DNA from: Solobacterium sp.
GTDB lineage: Bacteria > Bacillota_I > Bacilli_A > Erysipelotrichales > Erysipelotrichaceae
DNA length: 22,570 nucleotides
Assembly (NCBI GenBank): GCA_015256455.1
Contig: JABZMB010000022.1
Coordinates: 1 to 22,570, forward strand
Direction: 5' to 3'
Position 1 is the first letter of the stretch; each line of letters starts with the position of its first letter. The position numbers and the translations under genes are program-made. Under the pieces are notes generated by a model, which was given only the letters and a program-made list of their open reading frames with translations, was not told where the DNA came from and did not search any database. Shown in pieces: positions 16,225-22,570 of the stretch.

Positions 16225-16268
16225 CCTCTGTTAGTATTGATAAGTGGTATAATAGTACTAACAAGAGG
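16225..16268 (+). promoter_or_regulatory. HAD-gene promoter enclosed in an inverted repeat
   Basis: An extended -10, TGGTATAAT (16245-16253), lies between the arms CCTCTGTTAGTA (16225-16236) and TACTAACAAGAGG (16256-16268), which are complementary apart from one inserted base. The right arm contains AAGAGG, part of the ribosome binding site of the next gene. Confidence 0.6.
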
Positions 16269-16276
16269 TAGGTATA

Positions 16277-16981
16277 ATGAATCAGATAAAATGTATATTT
16301 TTTGATTTAGGCTGGACCCTTCTAGAACCATGCAGCGGTGATTGGAATTTGAATCAAAAATTCTATGAACTATTTCCTCGAGAGAAAATTTCGAGACTCG
16401 ACCAAAATGTATGGCAACATGCATACAACACAGCGTATTTACCATTTATTGAAAATCCGACAATGACAAGCGAACAGGAACAGATTGAAAGATTTACCCG
16501 TTTCTATCTAACACTATTTGATCAAGCAAAGTTAGGTGGAACGTTCCAACATGCAGTAACTTTGGCAGTTGATGCAGTAGAAAATCTTGCAACAATGGAT
16601 TTGATACCAAGTTCTTTAGAAACACTTCAATCATTAAAGGATGCAGGTTATCGTATTGGAATTATTTCTGATACATGGCCATATATTGAAAGACGTATCC
16701 ATGCATTCAAACTGGATGAATACGTTGATCAGTATACGTATAGTTATGAATTAGGGGTTTTAAAACCAGATTTGCTGATGTATCGTGATGCATTAGAAAA
16801 ATCTGGACTTAAACCTGAAGAATGTATTTTCATTGATGATCAGGTTAAAAATCTTGAAGCCGCAAAATCATTAGGTATTCATCCAGTACAGATTATTTAT
16901 CATGAAGGTATTGAAATAGGAGAGTATCCAACAATTCAAAAACCAAGTGATATTTTGGATTTGCTAAAACAGTATCAATAG
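16277..16981 (+). CDS. HAD-superfamily hydrolase
   Basis: A protein of 234 aa with the haloacid dehalogenase fold. Motif I is FFDLGWTLL with D10 as the nucleophile. Motif II is in GIISDTWP, motif III the lysine of VLKPDLLMY, and motif IV FIDDQVKNLEAA. A helical cap lies between motifs I and II. The second motif I aspartate, general acid in many phosphatases, is glycine here (G12). This is seen in YihX-like and some other HAD subfamilies, so a phosphatase role is possible but the substrate is unknown. The ATG at 16277 follows AAGAGGTAGG. It is separated from the peroxiredoxin gene by 64 bases without a convincing terminator. Confidence 0.88.
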   Translation: MNQIKCIFFDLGWTLLEPCSGDWNLNQKFYELFPREKISRLDQNVWQHAYNTAYLPFIENPTMTSEQEQIERFTRFYLTLFDQAKLGGTFQHAVTLAVDAVENLATMDLIPSSLETLQSLKDAGYRIGIISDTWPYIERRIHAFKLDEYVDQYTYSYELGVLKPDLLMYRDALEKSGLKPEECIFIDDQVKNLEAAKSLGIHPVQIIYHEGIEIGEYPTIQKPSDILDLLKQYQ

Positions 16982-17045
16982 GCATATTCAAGGTTTTGAA
17001 AACCATTATGTATTATCATTGATTATAGAATTGGAGATATTAAAA

Positions 17046-17498
17046 ATGTTAAATGTAGGAGTAAAGGCACCGGAGTTTAAATTACCAGATCAAAATGGTG
17101 TAGAACATTCACTTTCTGAGTATAAAGGAAAGAAGGTAATCCTCTATTTTTATCCAAAGGATAATACATCCGGTTGTACAGCAGAAGCTTGTAACTTCCG
17201 TGATCGTCTTCCTCAGATTCAAGAAAAGGGAGCAGTTGTATTAGGTATTTCTAAGGATAGTGTAAAGTCTCATAAGAAGTTTGAAAGTAATTATGACTTA
17301 CCATTCACGTTACTATCTGACGAAAGTACAGAGACCATTCAGGCATATGATGTTTGGGTAGAAAAGTCTATGTATGGTCGTAAGTATATGGGGATTGAGC
17401 GTTCTACATACTTAATTGATGAAAAGGGTATTATCATCAAAACGTTCCAAAAAGTCAAAGCTACAAGCCATGTAGAAGATGTTGTTAAAGAATTATAA
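17046..17498 (+). CDS. bcp: Bcp/PrxQ-type peroxiredoxin (thiol peroxidase)
   Basis: A protein of 150 aa that reduces hydrogen peroxide and organic hydroperoxides with electrons from thioredoxin. The active-site block YPKDNTSGCTAEACNFRD holds the peroxidatic C44 (in the PxxxTxxC pattern) and the resolving C49 five residues on, typical of the Bcp/PrxQ group. Other family features are the N-terminal VGVKAPEFKLPDQNG, GISKDSVKSHKKF and RSTYLIDEKG. The ATG at 17046 follows GGAG (17033-17036); the in-frame ATA/ATT-rich extension upstream lacks a ribosome binding site. Together with trxB it suggests a local peroxide-defence module. It ends in a strong terminator. Confidence 0.94.
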   Translation: MLNVGVKAPEFKLPDQNGVEHSLSEYKGKKVILYFYPKDNTSGCTAEACNFRDRLPQIQEKGAVVLGISKDSVKSHKKFESNYDLPFTLLSDESTETIQAYDVWVEKSMYGRKYMGIERSTYLIDEKGIIIKTFQKVKATSHVEDVVKEL

Positions 17499-17506
17499 AA
17501 ATTTAT

Positions 17507-17528
17507 ACTGCCAATCGGCAGTTTTTTT
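17507..17528 (+). terminator. Terminator of the peroxiredoxin gene
   Basis: ACTGCC (17507-17512) and GGCAGT (17517-17522) form a perfect 6-bp stem with loop AATC, followed by a run of seven T. Confidence 0.9.
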
Positions 17529-17537
17529 AATATTTCA

Positions 17538-17594
17538 TTAGCAAAAAAATAGGAACTACGATACTATATGATTAGGGTGTTTGTTAACAAATAC
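17538..17594 (+). promoter_or_regulatory. Promoter and palindromic operator of the flavin reductase gene
   Basis: TTAGCA (17538-17543), an 18-bp spacer and TACTAT (17562-17567) are a modest promoter. Just after the predicted start (near 17574) lies an 18-bp dyad, GTGTTTGTT (17577-17585) with AACAAATAC (17586-17594), broken by one G-T pair and with a perfect 12-bp core. It ends five bases before the ribosome binding site and looks like a repressor operator. Confidence 0.5.
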
Positions 17595-17608
17595 ACATGG
17601 AGGGAAAA

Positions 17609-19915
17609 ATGAAGAATTACGTGAAGTTAGGACTCAGTTCTTTGATGGCTGTTTCACTTGTTGCATGTTCACCAGGCAACAAAGAAGATAGTGCAAAGAA
17701 ACAAGAAAACGTAAAAGTAACGTATAAGGAGGGTACATATACTGGTACAGGTACTGGTTATAATGGACCAATTAACTTAAAAGTTACATTTACAAAGGAT
17801 GGTATTTCCGAGATTGATTATAGTGATAATAAAGAAACAAATCATATCGGAACACCAGCATTTGATTTATTAGTAGCAGATGCTAAAGAAGCAAATGGTG
17901 CAGGTATCGATGTTATTTCTGGTGCAACATTTACTTCTGTTGGTTTCAAGAATGCATTAATTGATGCTGCAAAGCAAGCAGAAGCTAGTGATTTAGATGG
18001 CTTCAAGAAAAATACTGTAGTTCATACTGCAGGTGAAGCAATCGAAAAGACAACTGACGTTGTAGTAGTAGGTGCTGGTGGTGCTGGTATGGCTACAGCA
18101 GTACAGTCTGCACAGAATGGTAACTCAGTAGTTGTATTAGAAGTTAACTCCGAAATCGGTGGTAATACTGTAGCTTCTGGTGGACAGTTCCAGTCTGCAC
18201 AATCTTACTTAGTATGGGATCCAGCTGATCCAGATGCAACAACAGGTGTTTATAAGGGTGTTACATACAATAAAGTACATAACGCTACTGGTAATATTAA
18301 GGTATTAAAGGAAATCCTTAACTGGAATGAAAATGAATTTGATAGCAAGTACTTTGACAGTACACCATTTGTAGCAGGTGATATCGAAACATTATCCCAT
18401 GCAGGTGTACATGCAGAATACTTAGGAACTTTAAAGGAACTTAAGAGTGAAATTCAGGCTTACTTAAACTGGGCTCAACCACAGTTAGATGCAGGTAAGG
18501 CTGAAGGTGAAATTACATTATTCTCAACTCCAAATCTACACATCTTCCAGACATATTATGGTGGATTAAGACAAAACGCAGAAAAGACATCATGGATTTA
18601 TGGTTCATATGATCTTGTTAAGCAGTTTGTTGAGGGAGGACAAGACCTTAAGGGTTGGTTGGAAGATCAGGGTGCTATCTTTGATAACTCTATTCAACCA
18701 ATCATCGTAGGTGCTTTATGGAATCGTGAGAACGACTTCAAGGGAAGTGATCTTAATGGTGATGGAACACCAGATCCAGATGGAAAGAATGTAAAGGGTA
18801 AGACAGTTTACAATACATACTTTGCAACAACAAGAAAGACACTGCTTGAAACAGTTGCTAACCATGCAGACAACGAAATCATGTTACGTACTAAAGTAAC
18901 AGAACTTATCACAGATAAGGATGGAAAAGTTGTTGGTGTTAAGGGTGTTCAATATGATGGAACTCCAGTAACAGTTCATGCTAAGAAGGGTGTAGTTCTT
19001 GCAACTGGTGGATACGCTGCAGATATCAAGCGCGTTATGGAAACAAACGACTACTGGCCTGATGGTGATATCACAACACATACAGGTACAACAAACCGTT
19101 CTTCATTGGTAGGTTCTGGTATTGATATGGCAGAAGCAGTAGGTGCTGCTACAACTGGTATGGGCTTTGCTCAGATGATGCCTATCTCATGGGTAGATAA
19201 TGGTAACCTTGCATTCGGTGGTGGACACTATGCAATCTATATCAACCCTACAACAGGTAAGCGTTTTGTTAACGAAACTAGTGAACGTGACGTATTATCA
19301 CTTGCTGAGTTTGAAAACGGTGTAAGTTTCAATGGTACAAATGGAACAATTATGGATATTGCAAACTCCAACCAATTAGTTCCTGGTCCATATCCTTATG
19401 GAACACCAAAGGATGAAGATCTAACACTTTGGGAAAGTGATGTTAAGAACAGACAGTACACAAGAACTGTTGATCAGTTAGGTGACTTATTCAAGGAACT
19501 AGGCTTTGAATGCACACAAGAAGAAGTTATCAATACAATCAAGGAATACGACATGGCATTGATGACAGGTACAGAAAACACATTAAACCCAACAAAGACA
19601 GGTTGGACAACATTAATTGGTACAGCTGAAAAGGATGAAAACGGTAAGTACATCGTTGATACTTATAAGCTTGATGGCGTTAAGTTAAAGATTAGAATAC
19701 TAGCTCCATCTACACACCATACAATGGGTGGTGTAACAGTTGATGCACAGCGTCACGTATTAGATAAAGATGGTAAGGTCATCAAGGGTCTATACGCTGC
19801 TGGTGAAGTAACTGGTGGTATCCATGGTGGTAACCGTTTAGGTGGTAATGCGATTGTTGAAATCTTCGTTTCTGGTCGTACAGCTGCTGATACTATCGTT
19901 GCTGACAACAAGTAA
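17609..19915 (+). CDS. Extracellular flavinylated reductase (FMN-binding plus fumarate-reductase-like flavoprotein)
   Basis: A lipoprotein of 768 aa. The signal peptide ends in lipobox LVAC (C20). An FMN-binding domain (about 40-125) carries DVISGAT (101-107), the site where ApbE-type transferases attach FMN covalently to the threonine (T107). An FAD-binding reductase domain begins with VVVVGAGGAGMA (151-162). Fumarate-reductase-like catalytic elements follow: NETSERD with R560, HHTMGG (703-708) and GGNRLGGNAI with R743. No CxxCH haem motif is present, so electrons should come through the FMN domain. At the position of the fumarate carboxylate-binding histidine (QAHP in flavocytochrome c fumarate reductase) this protein has QMMP (522-525), which argues for a different unsaturated acid such as urocanate or an acrylate. 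The ATG at 17609 follows GGAGGG. Confidence 0.9.
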   Translation: MKNYVKLGLSSLMAVSLVACSPGNKEDSAKKQENVKVTYKEGTYTGTGTGYNGPINLKVTFTKDGISEIDYSDNKETNHIGTPAFDLLVADAKEANGAGIDVISGATFTSVGFKNALIDAAKQAEASDLDGFKKNTVVHTAGEAIEKTTDVVVVGAGGAGMATAVQSAQNGNSVVVLEVNSEIGGNTVASGGQFQSAQSYLVWDPADPDATTGVYKGVTYNKVHNATGNIKVLKEILNWNENEFDSKYFDSTPFVAGDIETLSHAGVHAEYLGTLKELKSEIQAYLNWAQPQLDAGKAEGEITLFSTPNLHIFQTYYGGLRQNAEKTSWIYGSYDLVKQFVEGGQDLKGWLEDQGAIFDNSIQPIIVGALWNRENDFKGSDLNGDGTPDPDGKNVKGKTVYNTYFATTRKTLLETVANHADNEIMLRTKVTELITDKDGKVVGVKGVQYDGTPVTVHAKKGVVLATGGYAADIKRVMETNDYWPDGDITTHTGTTNRSSLVGSGIDMAEAVGAATTGMGFAQMMPISWVDNGNLAFGGGHYAIYINPTTGKRFVNETSERDVLSLAEFENGVSFNGTNGTIMDIANSNQLVPGPYPYGTPKDEDLTLWESDVKNRQYTRTVDQLGDLFKELGFECTQEEVINTIKEYDMALMTGTENTLNPTKTGWTTLIGTAEKDENGKYIVDTYKLDGVKLKIRILAPSTHHTMGGVTVDAQRHVLDKDGKVIKGLYAAGEVTGGIHGGNRLGGNAIVEIFVSGRTAADTIVADNK

Positions 19916-19925
19916 AACATGCTTA

Positions 19926-19956
19926 GGAAGAGGTATGAATTACCTCTTTCTTTTTT
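19926..19956 (+). terminator. Terminator of the flavin reductase gene
   Basis: A 10-bp stem (19926-19935 with 19941-19950, one G-U pair) with loop TGAAT, followed by six T (19951-19956). Confidence 0.9.
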
Positions 19957-19969
19957 ATCCCTTTATTCA

Positions 19970-19978
19970 TGGTATAAT
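19970..19978 (+). promoter_or_regulatory. Extended -10 promoter of the membrane-anchored gene pair
   Basis: TGGTATAAT is a perfect extended -10 box with no good -35. Initiation near 19985 would put the start of the mRNA at the AGAAGGAG ribosome binding site. Confidence 0.65.
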
Positions 19979-19998
19979 CGCTTAGAAGGAGTATGATT

Positions 19999-20574
19999 AT
20001 GCGCAAAATATTTACATTTCTATCAGTATTATTCATAGCAGCTACTGTGTATATCGCATATGGGACTTTTCAATCTGCACAAAAGTTTGAACAGGATTCT
20101 ATTCAACGCGCTCATAGAGCGAATGAATTATCGCAGCAGATAGCAGATGCACAAGCTTTACAACAAGAAACATCTTCAGAAGAATATTCTAAATTAGAGA
20201 TAATGTTCAATGCTGGAAATGGGATAGCACAGGCACAAACACAGGCATTGCAGGATCAATCGGACGTAGTGAGTTCGGAATTGCAAACGCTCATGCAGAC
20301 ATATATTACTGCAAGTGATAATGGCAATTTCTTATCTGTATGGTATCCAGTAGATGGCTCATATACATGGTCTTTTGCACCAACGTTTATATTCTCCGGT
20401 ACTAATCAAAAAGTAATTTGGACTTTGAGTGATGGAACTAACATGCTTGCATGGGTACAAGGATATTATGATGCTAGTGCAAATCGTTTCTCAAATCTCG
20501 TGCTAAATTATAGCCAATACGGAGATTCAAATGGAAGAGAGTTAAAAGGTAGCTCTGTGGAGGCTTGGTACTAA
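19999..20574 (+). CDS. Membrane-anchored protein of unknown function (first of a pair)
   Basis: A protein of 191 aa not assigned to a family. An N-terminal membrane segment (about residues 5-22, after MRK) should place the rest outside the cell. A glutamine/alanine-rich region (about 24-95), probably an extended helix or coiled coil, follows. The C-terminal part is aromatic-rich and strand-like (SVWYPVDGSYTWSFAPTFIF, VIWTLSDGTNMLAWVQGYYD). There is no lipobox cysteine. The ATG at 19999 is preferred over one at 19993 because AGAAGGAG (19984-19991) is 7 bases away rather than 1. The next gene starts one base after its stop, so the two are translationally coupled. Confidence 0.75.
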   Translation: MRKIFTFLSVLFIAATVYIAYGTFQSAQKFEQDSIQRAHRANELSQQIADAQALQQETSSEEYSKLEIMFNAGNGIAQAQTQALQDQSDVVSSELQTLMQTYITASDNGNFLSVWYPVDGSYTWSFAPTFIFSGTNQKVIWTLSDGTNMLAWVQGYYDASANRFSNLVLNYSQYGDSNGRELKGSSVEAWY

Positions 20575-20575
20575 T

Positions 20576-21187
20576 ATGAAGAAACGAGTTAGTTTTGTGA
20601 TTTGTTTATTGTGTGCGCTTATCATGGTAGCTACTTTCCTGCTGAGTCAAAAGTGGAGTAATCGTAATAATTCTCAATCACTATCTCAAATACGTGAGAT
20701 TGAAGGGTTAGAGAATCAATTAGCAGAGATACCAACGGGATACGTAAATGGTTTTGGGGAAAGTGATACAATTTATACTTCCACAAAGCGAGTATCCGCA
20801 GATACTACATTGATGGATCAATTATGGACATCAGCATTTATTTGGAATTCACAAGAAGAATATGCAAACCAAAGATCAAGTATCATCTCTACATATAACT
20901 TAAATACAGAAACACAGTTTTTCCGTGAAGGGATGAAAGATCCAGCTACAATTACTGATGGATCAAATCCTACATTCGAAGGTCTATCAGACATGAAGTA
21001 CTTGAAGCAGGATGTGCAACTTGTATCCATTAAAGAAGATGTATATCGCTACTTTGTACGTATCAGTTATTACACAGCAAATCATCGCTCAGAAACACCG
21101 TATCGATTCTGTTATATCCTTTGTGATATTGATGCAAATCAACAAATTACCAACTTAGAATACTATTCCTCTAAAGGCTGGGAATAA
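20576..21187 (+). CDS. Membrane-anchored protein of unknown function (second of a pair)
   Basis: A protein of 203 aa, not recognised. It has the same plan as its upstream partner: MKKR, one membrane segment (about 5-24), a short helical region (about 30-55, IREIEGLENQLAEI), then an extracellular domain. The C-terminal half (DQLWTSAFIWNSQEEYANQR through RYFVRISYYT to NLEYYSSKGWE) has helices followed by strands. This could be an NTF2-like fold as in VirB8/TcpC-type proteins, a guess from pattern only. The ribosome binding site GTGGAGG (20557-20563) lies inside the upstream gene, 12 bases from the ATG. A terminator follows closely, so the pair forms its own two-gene unit. Confidence 0.75.
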   Translation: MKKRVSFVICLLCALIMVATFLLSQKWSNRNNSQSLSQIREIEGLENQLAEIPTGYVNGFGESDTIYTSTKRVSADTTLMDQLWTSAFIWNSQEEYANQRSSIISTYNLNTETQFFREGMKDPATITDGSNPTFEGLSDMKYLKQDVQLVSIKEDVYRYFVRISYYTANHRSETPYRFCYILCDIDANQQITNLEYYSSKGWE

Positions 21188-21195
21188 CCTAGTTC

Positions 21196-21229
21196 AATCT
21201 ATCCTTTTAAAGGGTAGATTTCTTTTTTT
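21196..21229 (+). terminator. Terminator of the membrane-anchored gene pair
   Basis: AATCTATCCTTT (21196-21207) can pair with AAAGGGTAGATT (21209-21220), with one G-U pair; in practice the innermost pairs open to make the loop. Seven T follow (21223-21229). Confidence 0.85.
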
Positions 21230-21275
21230 GATTGAGATAAACAATAATTATTTTAATTAAAAATGAAATGAAAAG

Positions 21276-21327
21276 TCTTACATTTTAAAAACTTCGCATC
21301 TAGACTGGACTTTTTAAAAATGTAAGA
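21276..21327. repeat. Long imperfect inverted repeat upstream of nrdD
   Basis: TCTTACATTTTAAAAA (21276-21291) and TTTTTAAAAATGTAAGA (21311-21327) are complementary apart from one extra T, with a 19-base spacer. An alternative, mutually exclusive pairing joins AAAAGTC (21271-21277) and GACTTTT (21308-21314). It lies after one terminator and before the nrdD promoter, outside any gene. Confidence 0.7.
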
Positions 21328-21369
21328 ATTTAGCCTAATTTTTGAATGCAATTTTCATGATAATGGTGC

Positions 21370-21398
21370 TTGTTTTTCGTTGGTTGAGAGGGTATTAT
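21370..21398 (+). promoter_or_regulatory. Probable nrdD promoter
   Basis: TTGTTT (21370-21375), a 17-bp spacer and TATTAT (21393-21398). The start would be near 21405, with a leader of about 49 bases that begins with the hairpin at 21414-21435. Confidence 0.6.
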
Positions 21399-21413
21399 TC
21401 TTGTATACGAAAT

Positions 21414-21438
21414 AATAGTTGGAAATGCAACTATTTTT
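21414..21438 (+). terminator. Terminator-like hairpin in the nrdD leader
   Basis: AATAGTTG (21414-21421) and CAACTATT (21428-21435) form a perfect 8-bp stem with loop GAAATG and a run of five T (21434-21438). It sits between the promoter and the GGAGGGG ribosome binding site (21443-21449). It may be an attenuator, a weak terminator against read-through, or a 5' stabiliser. Confidence 0.5.
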
Positions 21439-21453
21439 ATATGGAGGGGTAAA

Positions 21454-22570
21454 ATGAACGTAATTAAGCGTAGTGGTGAAGAATTGGCTTTTGATATGTC
21501 GAAGATTGAAAATGCGATTACGAAGGCAAATAAAGCAACAGATCCATCACACCGTACAACAGCAGAAGTAATCCGCGATATAACAGAACGTGTTTCTAGT
21601 AAGTGTAAGTCTCTAAAAAGATCTGTATCTGTTGAAGAAATTCAAGATATGGTTGAAAACGAACTAATGAAGGCACAGGTTTTCCAAGTTGCTCATAACT
21701 ATATTACATACCGTTACGAGCGCGCTTTAGTTCGTAAGGCGAATACAACTGACCAAAAGATTCTTTCTCTTTTGGAAAGAAACAATGAAGAAGCTAAACA
21801 AGAAAACTCCAATAAAAATCCTACTGTAAATAGTACGCAACGTGACTACATGGCAGGTGAAGTTTCAAAAGATATTACAAAGCGTTTCTTATTACCACAA
21901 GATATCTATGAAGCTCATGAAAAAGGTATTATTCATTTCCATGATTCAGACTACTTTGCGCAGCCAATGTACAACTGCTGCTTAGTCAATCTAGAGGATA
22001 TGTTACAAAATGGTACTGTTATTTCAGGTACAGCAATTGAAAAGCCACATAGTTTTGCGACTGCTTGCAATATCGCAACTCAGATCATTGCACAGGTAGC
22101 ATCTAACCAGTATGGTGGACAGACAATTACACTATCTCATCTTGCGCCATTTGTTGAAGTATCACGTCAAAAGCACCGTCGAAACGTTGCGGAAGAATTA
22201 GCTGTTGCAGGAATCGAAGTTGATAATGACAAAATTAATGCACTTGCGGAATTACGTGTCCGTAAGGAAATCACAACAGGTGTACAGACAATCCAGTATC
22301 AAATCATCACTCTGATGACTACAAATGGACAAGCTCCATTTGTAACGGTGTTTATGTATCTTGATGAAGTAGAAGATGGACAGACACGAGATGACCTTGC
22401 GCTTATCATTGAAGAGATGCTCAAGCAGAGAATGACAGGTGTTAAGAATGAAAAGGGTATTTATATTACACCGGCATTCCCTAAACTTATCTATGCATTA
22501 GATGAGGATAATGTATATGAAGGAAGTAAGTATTATTACTTAACAAAACTTGCGGCTGAATGTACTGCTA
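21454..22570 (+). CDS. nrdD: Anaerobic ribonucleoside-triphosphate reductase, 5' part
   Basis: The first 372 residues of a class III ribonucleotide reductase; the gene continues beyond the window. The enzyme makes deoxyribonucleotides without oxygen, using a glycyl radical installed by NrdG and formate as reductant. An N-terminal ATP-cone domain (about 2-93, beginning NVIKRSGEELAFDMSKIENA), which senses ATP/dATP for activity control, is followed by the start of the catalytic barrel: RDYMAGEVSKDI, HFHDSDYFAQPMYNCCLVNL, ACNIATQ and GGQTITLSHLAPF. The glycyl radical site lies in the missing C-terminal part, as does any nrdG downstream. The ATG at 21454 follows a strong GGAGGGG. It indicates anaerobic growth. 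Confidence 0.96.
   Translation, partial: MNVIKRSGEELAFDMSKIENAITKANKATDPSHRTTAEVIRDITERVSSKCKSLKRSVSVEEIQDMVENELMKAQVFQVAHNYITYRYERALVRKANTTDQKILSLLERNNEEAKQENSNKNPTVNSTQRDYMAGEVSKDITKRFLLPQDIYEAHEKGIIHFHDSDYFAQPMYNCCLVNLEDMLQNGTVISGTAIEKPHSFATACNIATQIIAQVASNQYGGQTITLSHLAPFVEVSRQKHRRNVAEELAVAGIEVDNDKINALAELRVRKEITTGVQTIQYQIITLMTTNGQAPFVTVFMYLDEVEDGQTRDDLALIIEEMLKQRMTGVKNEKGIYITPAFPKLIYALDEDNVYEGSKYYYLTKLAAECTA

Noticed and set aside
17577..17594. Rex operator upstream of the flavin reductase
   Set aside because: Rex sites need a 4-bp gap between half-sites; this dyad is continuous. Kept as an unnamed operator candidate.
17609..19915. Multihaem flavocytochrome c
   Set aside because: No CxxCH motif is present; the only cysteine near the N-terminus is the lipobox residue.
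21230..21453. NrdR box upstream of nrdD
   Set aside because: No pair of sequences close to the ACACWATATWTWGTGT consensus was found.
1..22570. CRISPR arrays, insertion sequences, prophage or integration sites
   Set aside because: No repeated spacer-like arrays, transposase or integrase genes, or terminal repeats were seen. Gene content is ordinary chromosomal.

Overview
The window looks like chromosomal DNA of a low-GC, Gram-positive, anaerobic or microaerophilic member of the Bacillota. I lean towards the Erysipelotrichia, but this is inference from AT-rich composition, strong AGGAGG-type ribosome binding sites, lipobox signal peptides, an oxygen-sensitive class III ribonucleotide reductase and a cre site of CcpA type. 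There is no mobile element, CRISPR array or rRNA. No stretch of more than 300 bases lacks a gene. The largest gaps, 15008-15304 (297 b) and 21188-21453 (266 b), hold promoters, terminators and inverted repeats and no credible small gene.

Region 1 (1-3811): the last codons of an upstream gene, a bidirectional terminator, and a minus-strand FAD-dependent dehydrogenase (COG2509 type). A compact divergent promoter separates it from an RluA-type pseudouridine synthase, which is followed by an M20 amidohydrolase.

Region 2 (3847-12081): an arginine block. A tRNA-Arg(ACG) with its own promoter and terminator lies just ahead of argS. The arginine deiminase operon follows, in the order arcA (deiminase), arcB (ornithine carbamoyltransferase), arcC (carbamate kinase) and arcD (YfcC/DcuC-family carrier, probable arginine/ornithine exchange). 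A perfect match to the CcpA cre consensus and a strong hairpin lie between the arcA promoter and its ribosome binding site. The operon ends in a 13-bp-stem terminator. It is followed by a regulator with an N-terminal sensor region and two complete AraC-type DNA-binding domains in tandem, the most unusual protein in the window. Together these genes charge arginine onto tRNA or degrade it to ornithine, ammonia, CO2 and ATP.

Region 3 (12107-14546): a CBS-containing family II (DHH/DHHA2) inorganic pyrophosphatase and a B3/B4-domain protein, then two terminators facing a convergent lipoprotein gene.

Region 4 (14573-22570): redox and envelope functions. These are a small lipoprotein of unknown role (minus strand), thioredoxin reductase, a HAD hydrolase, a Bcp-type peroxiredoxin, a lipoprotein reductase with a covalent-FMN domain and a fumarate-reductase-like flavoprotein domain, two overlapping-style membrane-anchored proteins of unknown function, and the 5' part of nrdD, which runs off the window. 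The reductase lacks haem motifs and differs from fumarate reductases at one substrate-carboxylate position, so it probably reduces another unsaturated acid outside the cell.

A recurring feature is an extended -10 promoter (TGnTATAAT-like, poor -35) 20-35 bases ahead of the start codon, giving very short leaders.
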